From: Enterococcus canintestini
GTDB lineage: Bacteria > Bacillota > Bacilli > Lactobacillales > Enterococcaceae
Length of the DNA stretch: 56,908 nt
Direction of reading: 5' to 3'
Assembly (NCBI RefSeq): GCF_001885735.1
Contig: NZ_JXKG01000017.1
Location: 1 to 56,908, forward strand
A model generated the notes under the pieces. The model saw only the letters and a program-made list of their open reading frames with translations, was not told where the DNA came from and searched no databases. The position numbers and the translations under genes are program-made. Positions 10,023-17,934 of the stretch are shown here, one piece after another (position 1 is the first letter of the stretch; every line of letters starts with the position of its first letter).

Positions 10023-10062
10023 ACAGCTTTCGCCTCAATTAATGGCGCGAAAGCTGTTTTTT
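10023..10062 (+). terminator. Terminator of the tatD-rnmV-rsmA operon
   Basis: ACAGCTTTCGC (10023-10033) pairs with GCGAAAGCTGT (10047-10057), followed by six T. Confidence 0.93.
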
Positions 10063-10181
10063 AGTGTTAGTTGAAATACGTACTTTTGCAGAAAGGGCTA
10101 AGTTTTCAGCGGAGTTTCAACGAGCTTAAAATGTAATGGGGGTGAAATTTTTCATTTATTTTTCGTGAAAAAGAAAATATA

Positions 10182-10241
10182 TGTCTTGACACCTTGGATG
10201 ATTCCCACTAAAATAAGGAAGAATTAAGTGTCTTGACACTT
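10182..10241 (+). promoter_or_regulatory. Promoter with two NiaR-type operators
   Basis: TTGACA (10186-10191), a 17-base spacer and TAAAAT (10209-10214) form a near-consensus promoter. The -35 is embedded in TGTCTTGACAC (10182-10192). A second, fully symmetric copy, AAGTGTCTTGACACTT, lies at 10226-10241 downstream of the predicted start point. GTGTC-TT-GACAC resembles the operator reported for NiaR (YrxA), the nicotinate-responsive repressor of NAD genes in Firmicutes. Binding at both would block the promoter. The match is from memory of the motif. Confidence 0.72.
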
Positions 10242-10287
10242 TGTTTTGCATTAAAAATAAAGATAATGTTTTTTCAAGGAGGAAAAA

Positions 10288-10911
10288 ATGAGAAATAATT
10301 CTGTGCGACATTTAAATATTGCGGCATTATTAATTGGATTAGGGATTATGATTCCAATGGTCATGCCCAAAATTGTGATTGGACCTGCTTCTTTTACTTT
10401 GGCTAGTCATGTCCCTTTGTTTATCGCGATGTTCTTTTCACCAGTCGTCGCAATTGCAGTTGCTTTAGGCACAACTTTTGGTTTTTTAGTTTCGGGCTTA
10501 CCTGTAATTATTGCATTACGTGCATTGACACACGTTATTTTTGCGACAATCGGTGCACTTTATTTGCAAAAGAATCCGCAAATTGTTTTGCAAAATGGTC
10601 AGTTCACTTTAGGAAATGTTCGTTTCCAAATGTACAATCTTCTGTTGGGCTTAATTCATGCCGCAGCTGAAGTAGTCGTTGTTTTAGCTTTTAATATGAT
10701 TAATTTAGGAACACCTGGAACTTATGATGGCGGCGTCTTTTATTTCTATTTTGTCCTATTAGGTTTTGGTGGTGTCGTTCACAGTGTAGTCGACTATAAT
10801 ATTGCCTACTTTGTAGCAGGAACATTAAGTAAACACTTTGATATTCCGGTCTTCACCAAAGCGATGAAGTTACAAAATAAAGTAGCGGGTAAAGTTAAAA
10901 CTGCTGCATAA
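10288..10911 (+). CDS. niaX: ECF transporter S component, probably for niacin (NiaX-like)
   Basis: A membrane-embedded substrate-binding subunit of an energy-coupling factor transporter; it needs the shared EcfA/EcfA'/EcfT module, which is not in this window. At 207 residues it has about six hydrophobic helices. The N-terminus NIAALLIGLGIMIPMVMPKIVIGPASFTLASHVP is cut by loops of the S-component type; the segment SHVPLFIAMFFSPVVAIAVA is characteristic. The niacin assignment rests on overall resemblance to NiaX and on the two NiaR-like operators upstream. The ATG follows CAAGGAGG. It is single, with its own terminator. An S component for another vitamin remains possible. Confidence 0.75.
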   Translation: MRNNSVRHLNIAALLIGLGIMIPMVMPKIVIGPASFTLASHVPLFIAMFFSPVVAIAVALGTTFGFLVSGLPVIIALRALTHVIFATIGALYLQKNPQIVLQNGQFTLGNVRFQMYNLLLGLIHAAAEVVVVLAFNMINLGTPGTYDGGVFYFYFVLLGFGGVVHSVVDYNIAYFVAGTLSKHFDIPVFTKAMKLQNKVAGKVKTAA

Positions 10912-10926
10912 AAAATTAGTAGATTG

Positions 10927-10959
10927 ATATCCTGTCGCTATTTGCGACGGGATATTTTT
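10927..10959 (+). terminator. Terminator after the niacin-type S component
   Basis: ATATCCTGTCGC (10927-10938) pairs with GCGACGGGATAT (10944-10955), followed by TTTTT. Confidence 0.9.
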
Positions 10960-11122
10960 GTGGCTAAAAGAATTATATGATTAAGATAACAAGTAAGATT
11001 ATTGTGTAAACGGTTGGAATCTTAACGTTCGTTTTAAAATTTTGAAGTGATAAGCTTGTTAACTTGTTGGTAAGAATGTTTCGTGCTATATTTTATCCGT
11101 GGTTTAAAAACCACAAATATGA

Positions 11123-11225
11123 CAGAGTAGGAAATAAAGCGTTAAGTGTCTGAGGGATGGGATGTTGCCCTTGGGACGAAGGATTACATTGTAGTTCGCG
11201 GTTTTATTTTCGCATTCGCTGCATT
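11123..11225 (+). promoter_or_regulatory. Tetrahydrofolate (THF) riboswitch of folT
   Basis: The order of conserved blocks matches the THF aptamer: AGAGTAG (about 11124), GCGTTAAGTG (about 11139), GATGGGATGTTGCC (about 11155), GGACGAAGG (about 11174) and a closing CGCATTCGCT (about 11211). GAAATAAAGCG pairs with CGCGGTTTTATTTTC to form the main helix. A second hairpin, GCTGCAT (11218-11224) with ATGCGGC (11232-11238), shares bases with the 3' side of the aptamer and lies just before the ribosome site AAGGAG. It is a plausible expression platform acting on translation initiation. Confidence 0.85.
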
Positions 11226-11264
11226 ATTTTTATGCGGCAGCTCTATTAAGGAGATGCTGAAGTT

Positions 11265-11792
11265 ATGAAAAGAAAAGTCGACGCGTATATGATTGCAATC
11301 ATGGCGATGTTAATCGCTTTGATGGTGGTATTGTCGCAAGTTTTTGGGTTTGAAACCCAACTTTTAAAAATCACTTTTAGTTTTGTGCCAGAAGTGGTGA
11401 TGGCAACTTTATTTGGTCCTTTTTGGACTGGGGTTGGTGCGGTAATTGCCGATGTGATTGGCAACACCTTACTAGCCAAAGCGCCTTTTTTTATTGGGTT
11501 TACCTTTAATGCTTTTTTAGGCGGATTAATTTATGGGTTTTTCTTTTACAAAAAGGAAATTACGTTAAAAAATTCGTTGATGTGTGTAATTGTTAATACG
11601 GTGGTCTTTAGTTTTTGTTTAACGCCATTGTGGTTGTCTTTGATGTATGGAATTGATTTAACCAATCCAGGTTTATGGACAACACGTTTAATCAAAGCGG
11701 CAATTATGATCCCAATTGAAACGATGATTATTTATATTGTAGGACGTGCTTTACCTTATCGTCGGTTGGCAAAACGTCTTCATTCCAATTAA
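11265..11792 (+). CDS. folT: ECF transporter S component for folate (FolT)
   Basis: A folate-binding S subunit of an ECF importer, 175 residues, with about five or six membrane helices. Family-like stretches are KITFSFVPEVVMATLFGPFWTG (start given only) and the GxxxDxIGN-like element VIADVIGNTLL at about residues 61-71. The upstream THF riboswitch is the strongest argument for folate as substrate. The ATG at 11265 follows TTAAGGAGATGCTGAAGTT with somewhat long spacing; the riboswitch hairpin sits right in front of it. The shared ECF energising module must be encoded elsewhere. Confidence 0.88.
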   Translation: MKRKVDAYMIAIMAMLIALMVVLSQVFGFETQLLKITFSFVPEVVMATLFGPFWTGVGAVIADVIGNTLLAKAPFFIGFTFNAFLGGLIYGFFFYKKEITLKNSLMCVIVNTVVFSFCLTPLWLSLMYGIDLTNPGLWTTRLIKAAIMIPIETMIIYIVGRALPYRRLAKRLHSN

Positions 11793-11826
11793 TGAATAAA
11801 ATATAAGGTCCTCCATCCCAGGACAC

Positions 11827-11871
11827 AAAACCGTAACAATTGCCTATTTGGCTAATTGTTGCGGTTTTTTT
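11827..11871 (+). terminator. Terminator after folT
   Basis: AACCGTAACAATT pairs with AATTGTTGCGGTT (one mismatch) around a short loop. Seven T follow. Confidence 0.88.
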
Positions 11872-11971
11872 AGTTTAGAATTTACCTGTTGCTTTTCTTC
11901 AAGAGATTTTTATCAGCCGTGTTAGAATAAAGGAAAGAAAAAAGGGTGCTTTTAGGCAACAGGAGGAAAAG

Positions 11972-13144
11972 ATGAAGAAGTTTTTAATGATACTATTAAC
12001 TGCAACTGTTTTAGTTTTGGGCGGATTTTTTATCCTAAATTTATTTTTTGATTTTACTAATGATAAAAATGAGGAAAAACAGACGGCACAAACGAATCAA
12101 AGTGAAGTAAAAGAAAGTACAACTGCTAGTAGTGAAGTCCATGATACAATAGAAGATACATTAGAAAAGATGACGGTAGCTGAAAAAGTGGGCCAATTAT
12201 TTTTTGTGCGGGTTCCAGAAGTAAACCAAATTGAAGATATTAAAACGTATCATTTGGGTGGCTACGTTCTTTTTGGACGCGATATGGAAAATGAAACGAA
12301 AGAAAGCTTAACGACAAAAATAAAAAGTTACCAAAGTGCTAGTAAAATTCCATTGTTGATTGGTTCTGATGAAGAAGGAGGCACGGTTACTCGCCTCAGT
12401 CAGAATCCGAATTTAGTTTCGTCTCCTTTTGCTTCACCCCAAGCGCTTTATGCAGCTGGTGGTTTTGCTGCGATTAAATCAGATACCATTAGTAAAGCAA
12501 AAATTTTACGCGAATTTGGCATTAATGCTGGTTTATTTCCAATCGCAGACGTGGCAACAGATCCCAATGCTTTTATTTACGATCGTACAATTGGTTTAGA
12601 TGCGGCCGGTACAAGTGAATATGTAACCACAGTAGTGAAAGCATTAGCGACAGAAAAAAGCGGTTCGACCTTAAAACATTTTCCCGGTTATGGGAATAAT
12701 CGTGATTCCCATGTTGAAATTGTCCGCGATACTCGCACTTTAAAAGAATTACGCCAAACAGACTTTCTACCTTTTAAAGCGGGCATCAAAGCAGGAGCAG
12801 ACAGTGTCCTGGTTTCCCATAATATTATTGATAGCATCGATCAAACAAAACCTGCCTCGATTTCAAAGGCAGTCCATGATGTGTTGCGGCATGAGTTGGG
12901 CTTTAAAGGGGTTATTATGACTGATGATATGGATATGGCGGGATTAGCAGATTTCATTTCACAAGAAGATGCAGGTCTTGCAGCCTTACAAGCGGGAAAT
13001 GATTTAATCATGTCTTCTAGCTACCAAGTACAAATTCCGAGAATTTTAGCTGCTCTAAAAGCAGGAGAATATTCAGAAGAAGAGTTGGATACGGCAGTTA
13101 GCCGTGTTTTAACATGGAAACAAGAATTAGGTTTATTACCATAA
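11972..13144 (+). CDS. Secreted/membrane GH3 beta-N-acetylhexosaminidase
   Basis: A 390-residue glycoside hydrolase family 3 protein of the NagZ type, expected to release N-acetylglucosamine from muropeptides. The N-terminal hydrophobic helix (about 3-26) lacks a lipobox, so it is a signal anchor or signal peptide. It is followed by a Glu/Thr/Ser-rich linker (30-60) and the catalytic TIM barrel. Visible motifs are GQLFFVRVP, SDEEGGTVTRL, KHFPGYGNNRDSH and VIMTDDMDMAG. The Asp of the last is the expected nucleophile, and the Asp-Ser-His dyad of NagZ enzymes is retained. The family's usual KHFPGHG reads KHFPGYG here. The ATG follows ACAGGAGGAAAAG. It is a single gene ending at a shared bidirectional terminator. 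Confidence 0.9.
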   Translation: MKKFLMILLTATVLVLGGFFILNLFFDFTNDKNEEKQTAQTNQSEVKESTTASSEVHDTIEDTLEKMTVAEKVGQLFFVRVPEVNQIEDIKTYHLGGYVLFGRDMENETKESLTTKIKSYQSASKIPLLIGSDEEGGTVTRLSQNPNLVSSPFASPQALYAAGGFAAIKSDTISKAKILREFGINAGLFPIADVATDPNAFIYDRTIGLDAAGTSEYVTTVVKALATEKSGSTLKHFPGYGNNRDSHVEIVRDTRTLKELRQTDFLPFKAGIKAGADSVLVSHNIIDSIDQTKPASISKAVHDVLRHELGFKGVIMTDDMDMAGLADFISQEDAGLAALQAGNDLIMSSSYQVQIPRILAALKAGEYSEEELDTAVSRVLTWKQELGLLP

Positions 13145-13150
13145 AAAAAT

Positions 13151-13202
13151 AACGAACACCGTTGACATTTTATTTTAATGCCAATGGTGTTCGTTTTTTT
13201 AT
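13151..13202. terminator. Bidirectional terminator between convergent genes
   Basis: AACGAACACC (13151-13160) pairs with GGTGTTCGTT (13185-13194), extended by GTTG/CAAT. It is flanked by A on the left and T on the right, so it can serve both the GH3 gene and the minus-strand ABC operon. Confidence 0.9.
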
Positions 13203-13229
13203 TTAATTGAGGATAGTCGAAAAATTCTT

Positions 13230-14987
13230 TTAAGATTGTTCAAATTGGGCGTGATAAAGTTCAGCATAATATCCGTTTTGAGCTAAGAGACTTTCGTGAG
13301 TTCCTTGTTCAACAATTTGTCCGTGATCCATTACGAGAATTTTATCGGCGGCTTGAATTGTAGCTAAACGATGGGCAATAACAAAGCTAGTTTTCCCTTT
13401 CATCATCGCCAAAAAGGCGGCTTGAATTTTGCGTTCGGTTAGTGTATCCACTGAACTAGTGGCTTCGTCTAAAATAAGCAGATGCGGCTGCGAGATCATC
13501 GTGCGGGCAATCGTTAGTAATTGTCTTTGTCCTGCCGAGATTTTCACACCACTTGTGCCAATAATGGTATCAAGCTTTTGGGGTAAACGACTAACATAGT
13601 CATACATATAGGTTTTCTTTAATGCATCATAAATTAATTCATCGCTAGCAGTCGGGTTACCATAAGTCAGGTTTTCCCGCAAACTGGCATCAAAAAGCCA
13701 CGTATCTTGTAAAACCATCCCAAAACTTTGGCGTAAACTATCCCGTGTCAACTGGCGAATATCGTAACCATCTAAAGTGATTTTTCCGGCATCAACTTCA
13801 TAAAAGCGCATTAAAAGATTGACTAAGGTAGATTTTCCAGCACCGGTTTTTCCGACAATGGCGACTGTTTCCCCAGGAGCAGCTTTAAAGTTAAAATCAC
13901 GAATTAAAGGTTGTGCTTTGGTATAACTAAAATCAACTTGTTCAAAAGAAACGGCACCTTTGACATTTTCTAACGTAATAGCATCTGGGGCATCTGGGGT
14001 TTCAACTTTTTGGTCTAAGATTTCAAAAGTTCGGTTCAAACCAGCAATGGCTGTTTGAATTTGCGTAGTAATGCCAGAAAGTTCAATAAAAGGTTTAGTA
14101 AATTGGCTAGCATAAATGGTAAAACTCGAAATTACGCCGACTGTGACTAATTCACTTCCATTTAAAACGAGCAGTCCTCCGACAAAACCTACCGCTAAAT
14201 AAGCTAGGTGGTCAACAAAACGCGACATCGGATTAGTCAAAGAAGAAGAAAACTGTGCTTTTTGTCCTCTAACGTTTAATTCTTGGTTGAGAACTTCAAA
14301 TTTAGATTGGTTGACAGCTTCTTGCTGAAAGGCTTTGACAATTTTTTGATTGCCAACCATTTCGGTGACAAAACCCGAAATATCCCCGACAATTTCTTGT
14401 TGGCGGGCAAAGTTTGCCTGAGAGCGGGTCGCAACTAACCAACTGACTAAAAAGATAATTGGAGTCGCAATTAAAACGACTAATGTCAAGATTACATTTA
14501 GACGTAACATGACGATAAATGCGATTATCACCACCGAGACGCCGGAAAAAACTTGGTTAAAGACAGCAGCTACAGCTACAGCAATATTATCCATATCATT
14601 GGTAAAACGACTCACAATATTTCCGTGAGGTGTTTGATCGTAATAACTTAAAGGTAACTTGTTTAAATGAATAAAGGCATCTTTACGTAATTGACCAGCC
14701 GAATAATAGGCAATTTTATTAGACAAACGTTGAATAAACAATTGACTAAAGACAGTCAATAAAACGACACTGGCAAAGAGTAATAAGATATGATACAAAC
14801 TGGTAAAATTCACTTGATTTTTGCCTAGCATTTGATCGACAGCTTGCCCGATTTGATAGGTGATATATACACTGGTTCCACCAGCTACAATTCCTAATAT
14901 GACGGCAAGTAAAATTTCTTTTTTAAAAGAGAAGAGGTAAGGGTTAAATCGTTTTATTACGGACCAGTCTACTTTTTTTGGTTTCAT
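13230..14987 (-). CDS. ABC exporter half-transporter, canonical subunit
   Basis: A multidrug/lipid-type ABC exporter with an N-terminal six-helix membrane domain (about 1-320) and a C-terminal ATPase domain. It carries Walker A GKTGAGKST, signature SAGQRQLLTIAR, Walker B LLILDEATSSVDT with the catalytic Glu, and H-loop IAHRL. At 585 residues from ATG 14987 it is full length. The start is chosen because it follows the upstream partner's stop by one base and an AGAGGAGG site lies within the partner's last codons. It should pair with the preceding gene to form a heterodimer. The signature has Ala in place of the first Gly of SGGQ, so the two ATP sites are unequal. Confidence 0.9.
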   Translation of the reverse strand: MKPKKVDWSVIKRFNPYLFSFKKEILLAVILGIVAGGTSVYITYQIGQAVDQMLGKNQVNFTSLYHILLLFASVVLLTVFSQLFIQRLSNKIAYYSAGQLRKDAFIHLNKLPLSYYDQTPHGNIVSRFTNDMDNIAVAVAAVFNQVFSGVSVVIIAFIVMLRLNVILTLVVLIATPIIFLVSWLVATRSQANFARQQEIVGDISGFVTEMVGNQKIVKAFQQEAVNQSKFEVLNQELNVRGQKAQFSSSLTNPMSRFVDHLAYLAVGFVGGLLVLNGSELVTVGVISSFTIYASQFTKPFIELSGITTQIQTAIAGLNRTFEILDQKVETPDAPDAITLENVKGAVSFEQVDFSYTKAQPLIRDFNFKAAPGETVAIVGKTGAGKSTLVNLLMRFYEVDAGKITLDGYDIRQLTRDSLRQSFGMVLQDTWLFDASLRENLTYGNPTASDELIYDALKKTYMYDYVSRLPQKLDTIIGTSGVKISAGQRQLLTIARTMISQPHLLILDEATSSVDTLTERKIQAAFLAMMKGKTSFVIAHRLATIQAADKILVMDHGQIVEQGTHESLLAQNGYYAELYHAQFEQS

Positions 14988-14988
14988 G

Positions 14989-16728
14989 CTATGCTGACAC
15001 CTCCTCTTGCGATTGAACAATCGCTTGATATTCAGGACAAGTCGCCATTAGCGTTTGGTGGCTACCGAGTCCAACTTGTTTGCCGGCATCCAGTACTAGA
15101 ATTTGTTTGGCTTCTTGGATTGAGCGTACTCGTTGTGAAATAATAATTAAAGTTCCATCTAATTCTTTTTGTAAGGCTTGTCGTAAGTCTAAATCTGTTT
15201 TGTAATCAAGGGCACTTAAGGAATCATCTAAAATTAAGATACGCGGTTTAGCGATGACTGCCCGGGCAATAGTCAGACGTTGTTTTTGACCACCAGAAAA
15301 ATTTTTCCCACCTTCAAAAATTGGTGTCTCTAATCCTTGCGGTAATGCGGCTACAAAATCTTTTGCTTGCGCTAAACTCAAAGCGGCCCAACATTCTGCA
15401 TCAGTGGCGTCTTTTTTACCCCACTGGAGATTTTCTTTAATCGTGCCGGTAAATAAAACTGCTGTCTGAGGAACCATCGTAATTTCAGCGCGCAATTTTT
15501 CTAAAGGCCATTTTCGCACATCGACACCATCAACGATTACACTACCTGCAGCCACATCGTAAAATCTGGGGATAAGTTGTGACAAAGCAGATTTGCCACT
15601 ACCAGTAGGACCGATAATTCCTAAAGTCGTACCAGGAGCAACTTTAAAATCAATATCTTTTAAAACCAAACCAAATTGAGGCGCAAAGCGAAAAGAAACG
15701 TGTTGGAAAGCAATCGCTCCTTTTTTAGCCGTTGTCAGAGGAGGAAAACTTGCGTCATCTAAATTTTCTTTTGAATTGGTAATAGTTGGTGTTGTTTCTA
15801 AGACCTCGTTGACACGATTTGCAGAGGCAGCTGCCCGAGTGAAGATAATTACTAAATTTGAAACAACAATTAAAGCCAACAGCATTTGGTTCATATAATT
15901 AACTAACGCCAAAATTTGCCCCTGTTGTAGCTGACCGACATTTACTTTAAAGCCACCAAGATAAAAGAGAACTAAAATTCCAATATTCATAATAAAAGTT
16001 GTTGCCGGTGTTAAAAGAGCAGAAATATTTGTCACCCGCACGTAAACATCGGATAAATCATCAGTACGCTGAGAAAAACGCTCAATTTCAGTTTTCCGTC
16101 GTGAAAATGCACGAATTACCCGCACACCACTTAAATTTTGGCCAACCAATTCGTTAATCACGTCTAGTTTTTGTTGGACTTTTTGGTACAAAGGAACGGT
16201 TGTTTTAATAATGAAAAATAAAATCAAACAAAAAAGCGGTAATGTAATTAAGAAAATAACGCCGGCTTGCGAATCAATCATAAAGGCCATAATAACTGCG
16301 CCAATACTTAGAAAAGGGGCGCGAACCACTAAACGGATGAGCATCGCCAGTGCTAATTGCAACTGATTGATATCACTGGTCATACGCGTAATCAGCGTAT
16401 CTGTCCCAAATAAATTTAATTCCGTATGGGAAAAACTGTTGATCTTTTTCAAGACCTGATTACGTAGCTCAGTCCCGAAATTTTGTGAGGCCACAGAAGC
16501 ATAATATTGGCAGATGACCGCGCACAAAAGACCAACAAGGGACATTAGTATCATCCAGCCTGTCATTTGCCAGACGACTTTACTATTGTTTTGCCGAATT
16601 CCTTGATCGACTAATTGGGCCATTAAAAGTGGAAGAATTAGTTCAAAAACAGCTTCTAAAAATTTGAAAAATGGTCCTAAGATAATTTGTTTACGATATT
16701 TTTTGGCGTACACCAATAATTTAAACAT
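14989..16728 (-). CDS. ABC exporter half-transporter with degenerate ATP site
   Basis: First gene of the exporter pair, 579 residues, with membrane domain then ATPase domain. Walker A is GPTGSGKSA and the signature FSGGQKQRLTIARA is intact. The Walker B end reads LILDDSLSALD (Asp where the catalytic Glu should be), and the H-loop reads ISQRV (Gln instead of His). This is the classic pattern of heterodimeric exporters such as TM287/288, BmrCD and enterococcal EfrAB/EfrCD, in which one nucleotide site is non-catalytic. The ATG at 16728 has TTGGAG about 9 bases upstream. The drug or lipid substrate cannot be inferred; no regulator is adjacent. Confidence 0.9.
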   Translation of the reverse strand: MFKLLVYAKKYRKQIILGPFFKFLEAVFELILPLLMAQLVDQGIRQNNSKVVWQMTGWMILMSLVGLLCAVICQYYASVASQNFGTELRNQVLKKINSFSHTELNLFGTDTLITRMTSDINQLQLALAMLIRLVVRAPFLSIGAVIMAFMIDSQAGVIFLITLPLFCLILFFIIKTTVPLYQKVQQKLDVINELVGQNLSGVRVIRAFSRRKTEIERFSQRTDDLSDVYVRVTNISALLTPATTFIMNIGILVLFYLGGFKVNVGQLQQGQILALVNYMNQMLLALIVVSNLVIIFTRAAASANRVNEVLETTPTITNSKENLDDASFPPLTTAKKGAIAFQHVSFRFAPQFGLVLKDIDFKVAPGTTLGIIGPTGSGKSALSQLIPRFYDVAAGSVIVDGVDVRKWPLEKLRAEITMVPQTAVLFTGTIKENLQWGKKDATDAECWAALSLAQAKDFVAALPQGLETPIFEGGKNFSGGQKQRLTIARAVIAKPRILILDDSLSALDYKTDLDLRQALQKELDGTLIIISQRVRSIQEAKQILVLDAGKQVGLGSHQTLMATCPEYQAIVQSQEEVSA

Positions 16729-16953
16729 AAAAAAACTCCAATCTTTCTGGCGAGTGAGGCGGTTAATAGTGCAAAACTGCTTATTGTGTGTCTATTGCCA
16801 GAGTTTTACTCCTTTTCTTATTGTAACCTAGGAGTGAAATGGTGAAAAGCGAGGCCTTTTAAACAATAAAGTAGGCAAAGTTTGATACAATGAAAGTAAT
16901 TTAGAAATTATTCAAAATATTTTGCAGTAAAATGGTTAAAGAGGTGATTTAGC

Positions 16954-17724
16954 TTGCAAGAGTTTATTACAGTAGTGCTTTTATTCTTTTGTTATTCTTT
17001 TATCGGGTGGTTATGGGAAACGATCTTTTGTTCCATTAAAGCCAAAAAATTTGTATATCGAGGCTTTTTGATGGGGCCAATCACGCCAATTTATGGTTTT
17101 GGTATTTTAATGGTCTTGTATTTTTTACGTCCCTTCCATAATAATTTACTACTATTATATATCTTCGCTGCTGTGCTGGTAACAATTTTGGAATATGTCA
17201 CCAGTTATGGCTTAGAAAAATTATTTCATGCTTCGTGGTGGGATTATCATGATGTTCCTTTAAATATTAACGGCCGTGTCGCAATCCCCGTTTCTTTGTT
17301 TTGGGGCATAGGTTGTGTCTTGATTGTAAAAGTCGTTCATCCGCGGGTGATGTTAGGGGTGAATTGGTTAGCCATGCATTTTGGTTTTTATCTACCGGTC
17401 ATCTTAATTGCGATTATGATGTTTGATCTGGGCTATACACTAGCCAACTTAGCTTCTTTCCAAAGCATGACCAAAAAAATTGCAACAGAACTCGATCAGC
17501 GTAAAGAAGAGTTAAAAGATAGCTTTGACGAGAAAAAAGATGAAGTCCAACAACGTTTAGCACTAACGCAATACTTTAAAGATCACCCTGAGGCGGAAAA
17601 TGCCTTGCCTCGTCTGAATTTTCATCAAAGAAGACTACTAAAAAACTTTAATCGGTTGAAATTAGACAATGTCAAAAGTTTGGAAAACGTCCGTCAGTAC
17701 GTCACCAATCGTAAAAAAAATTAG
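16954..17724 (+). CDS. CmpB-like (putative ABC-permease-type) membrane protein
   Basis: A 256-residue protein resembling the ABC_trans_CmpB / PF06541 family of uncharacterised membrane proteins. It has about five or six hydrophobic helices in the first 175 residues, with FIGWLWETIFCSIKAKKFVYRG and GFLMGPITPIYGFGI being the recognisable family elements (each only partly quoted in databases as a motif). A charged coiled-coil-like tail (about 175-256) follows. The start is TTG 16954, preceded by AGAGGTGATTTAGC. It is divergent from the ABC exporter pair. The biochemical function is unknown despite the family name. Confidence 0.75.
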   Translation: MQEFITVVLLFFCYSFIGWLWETIFCSIKAKKFVYRGFLMGPITPIYGFGILMVLYFLRPFHNNLLLLYIFAAVLVTILEYVTSYGLEKLFHASWWDYHDVPLNINGRVAIPVSLFWGIGCVLIVKVVHPRVMLGVNWLAMHFGFYLPVILIAIMMFDLGYTLANLASFQSMTKKIATELDQRKEELKDSFDEKKDEVQQRLALTQYFKDHPEAENALPRLNFHQRRLLKNFNRLKLDNVKSLENVRQYVTNRKKN

Positions 17725-17746
17725 TCATATATTACAAAAATATTAC

Positions 17747-17800
17747 GAAAAAACAAAGCGAGCAAAGACCAATACTTTGCTCGCTTTGTCGTGAAAAAAA
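17747..17800 (-). terminator. Strong hairpin after the CmpB-like gene
   Basis: ACAAAGCGAGCAAAG (17753-17767) pairs perfectly with CTTTGCTCGCTTTGT (17775-17789). On the plus strand it is followed by CGTGAAAAAA with no U-run, while on the minus strand a run of T follows. Sequence polarity therefore fits the minus strand, although no minus-strand gene ends here. It may instead stabilise the 3' end of the plus-strand mRNA. Confidence 0.6.
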
Positions 17801-17841
17801 CTTTTTACCAAGCGCTAATTTTCATTTACTAACACAGCGCC

Positions 17842-17895
17842 TGTAACAAATTGTAATCTAACTGAAATGGTACATACACCTTTCCTTTGTATAAT
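17842..17895 (+). promoter_or_regulatory. Promoter with WalR-like direct repeat
   Basis: TGTAAC (17842-17847) and TGTAAT (17852-17857) form a direct repeat upstream of -10 TATAAT (17890-17895). The WalR (VicR/YycF) consensus is two TGTWAH hexamers separated by 5 bases; here the gap is 4, so the fit is imperfect. Control of a cell-wall gene by WalRK would be expected. Confidence 0.4.
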
Positions 17896-17934
17896 AAGTG
17901 ACGTTGGAGATTAGAAAAGAAAGGTGTGGATTTT

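Noticed and set aside
17842-17857. Exact WalR box
   Set aside because: The spacing between TGTAAC and TGTAAT is 4, not 5, so I list it only as WalR-like.
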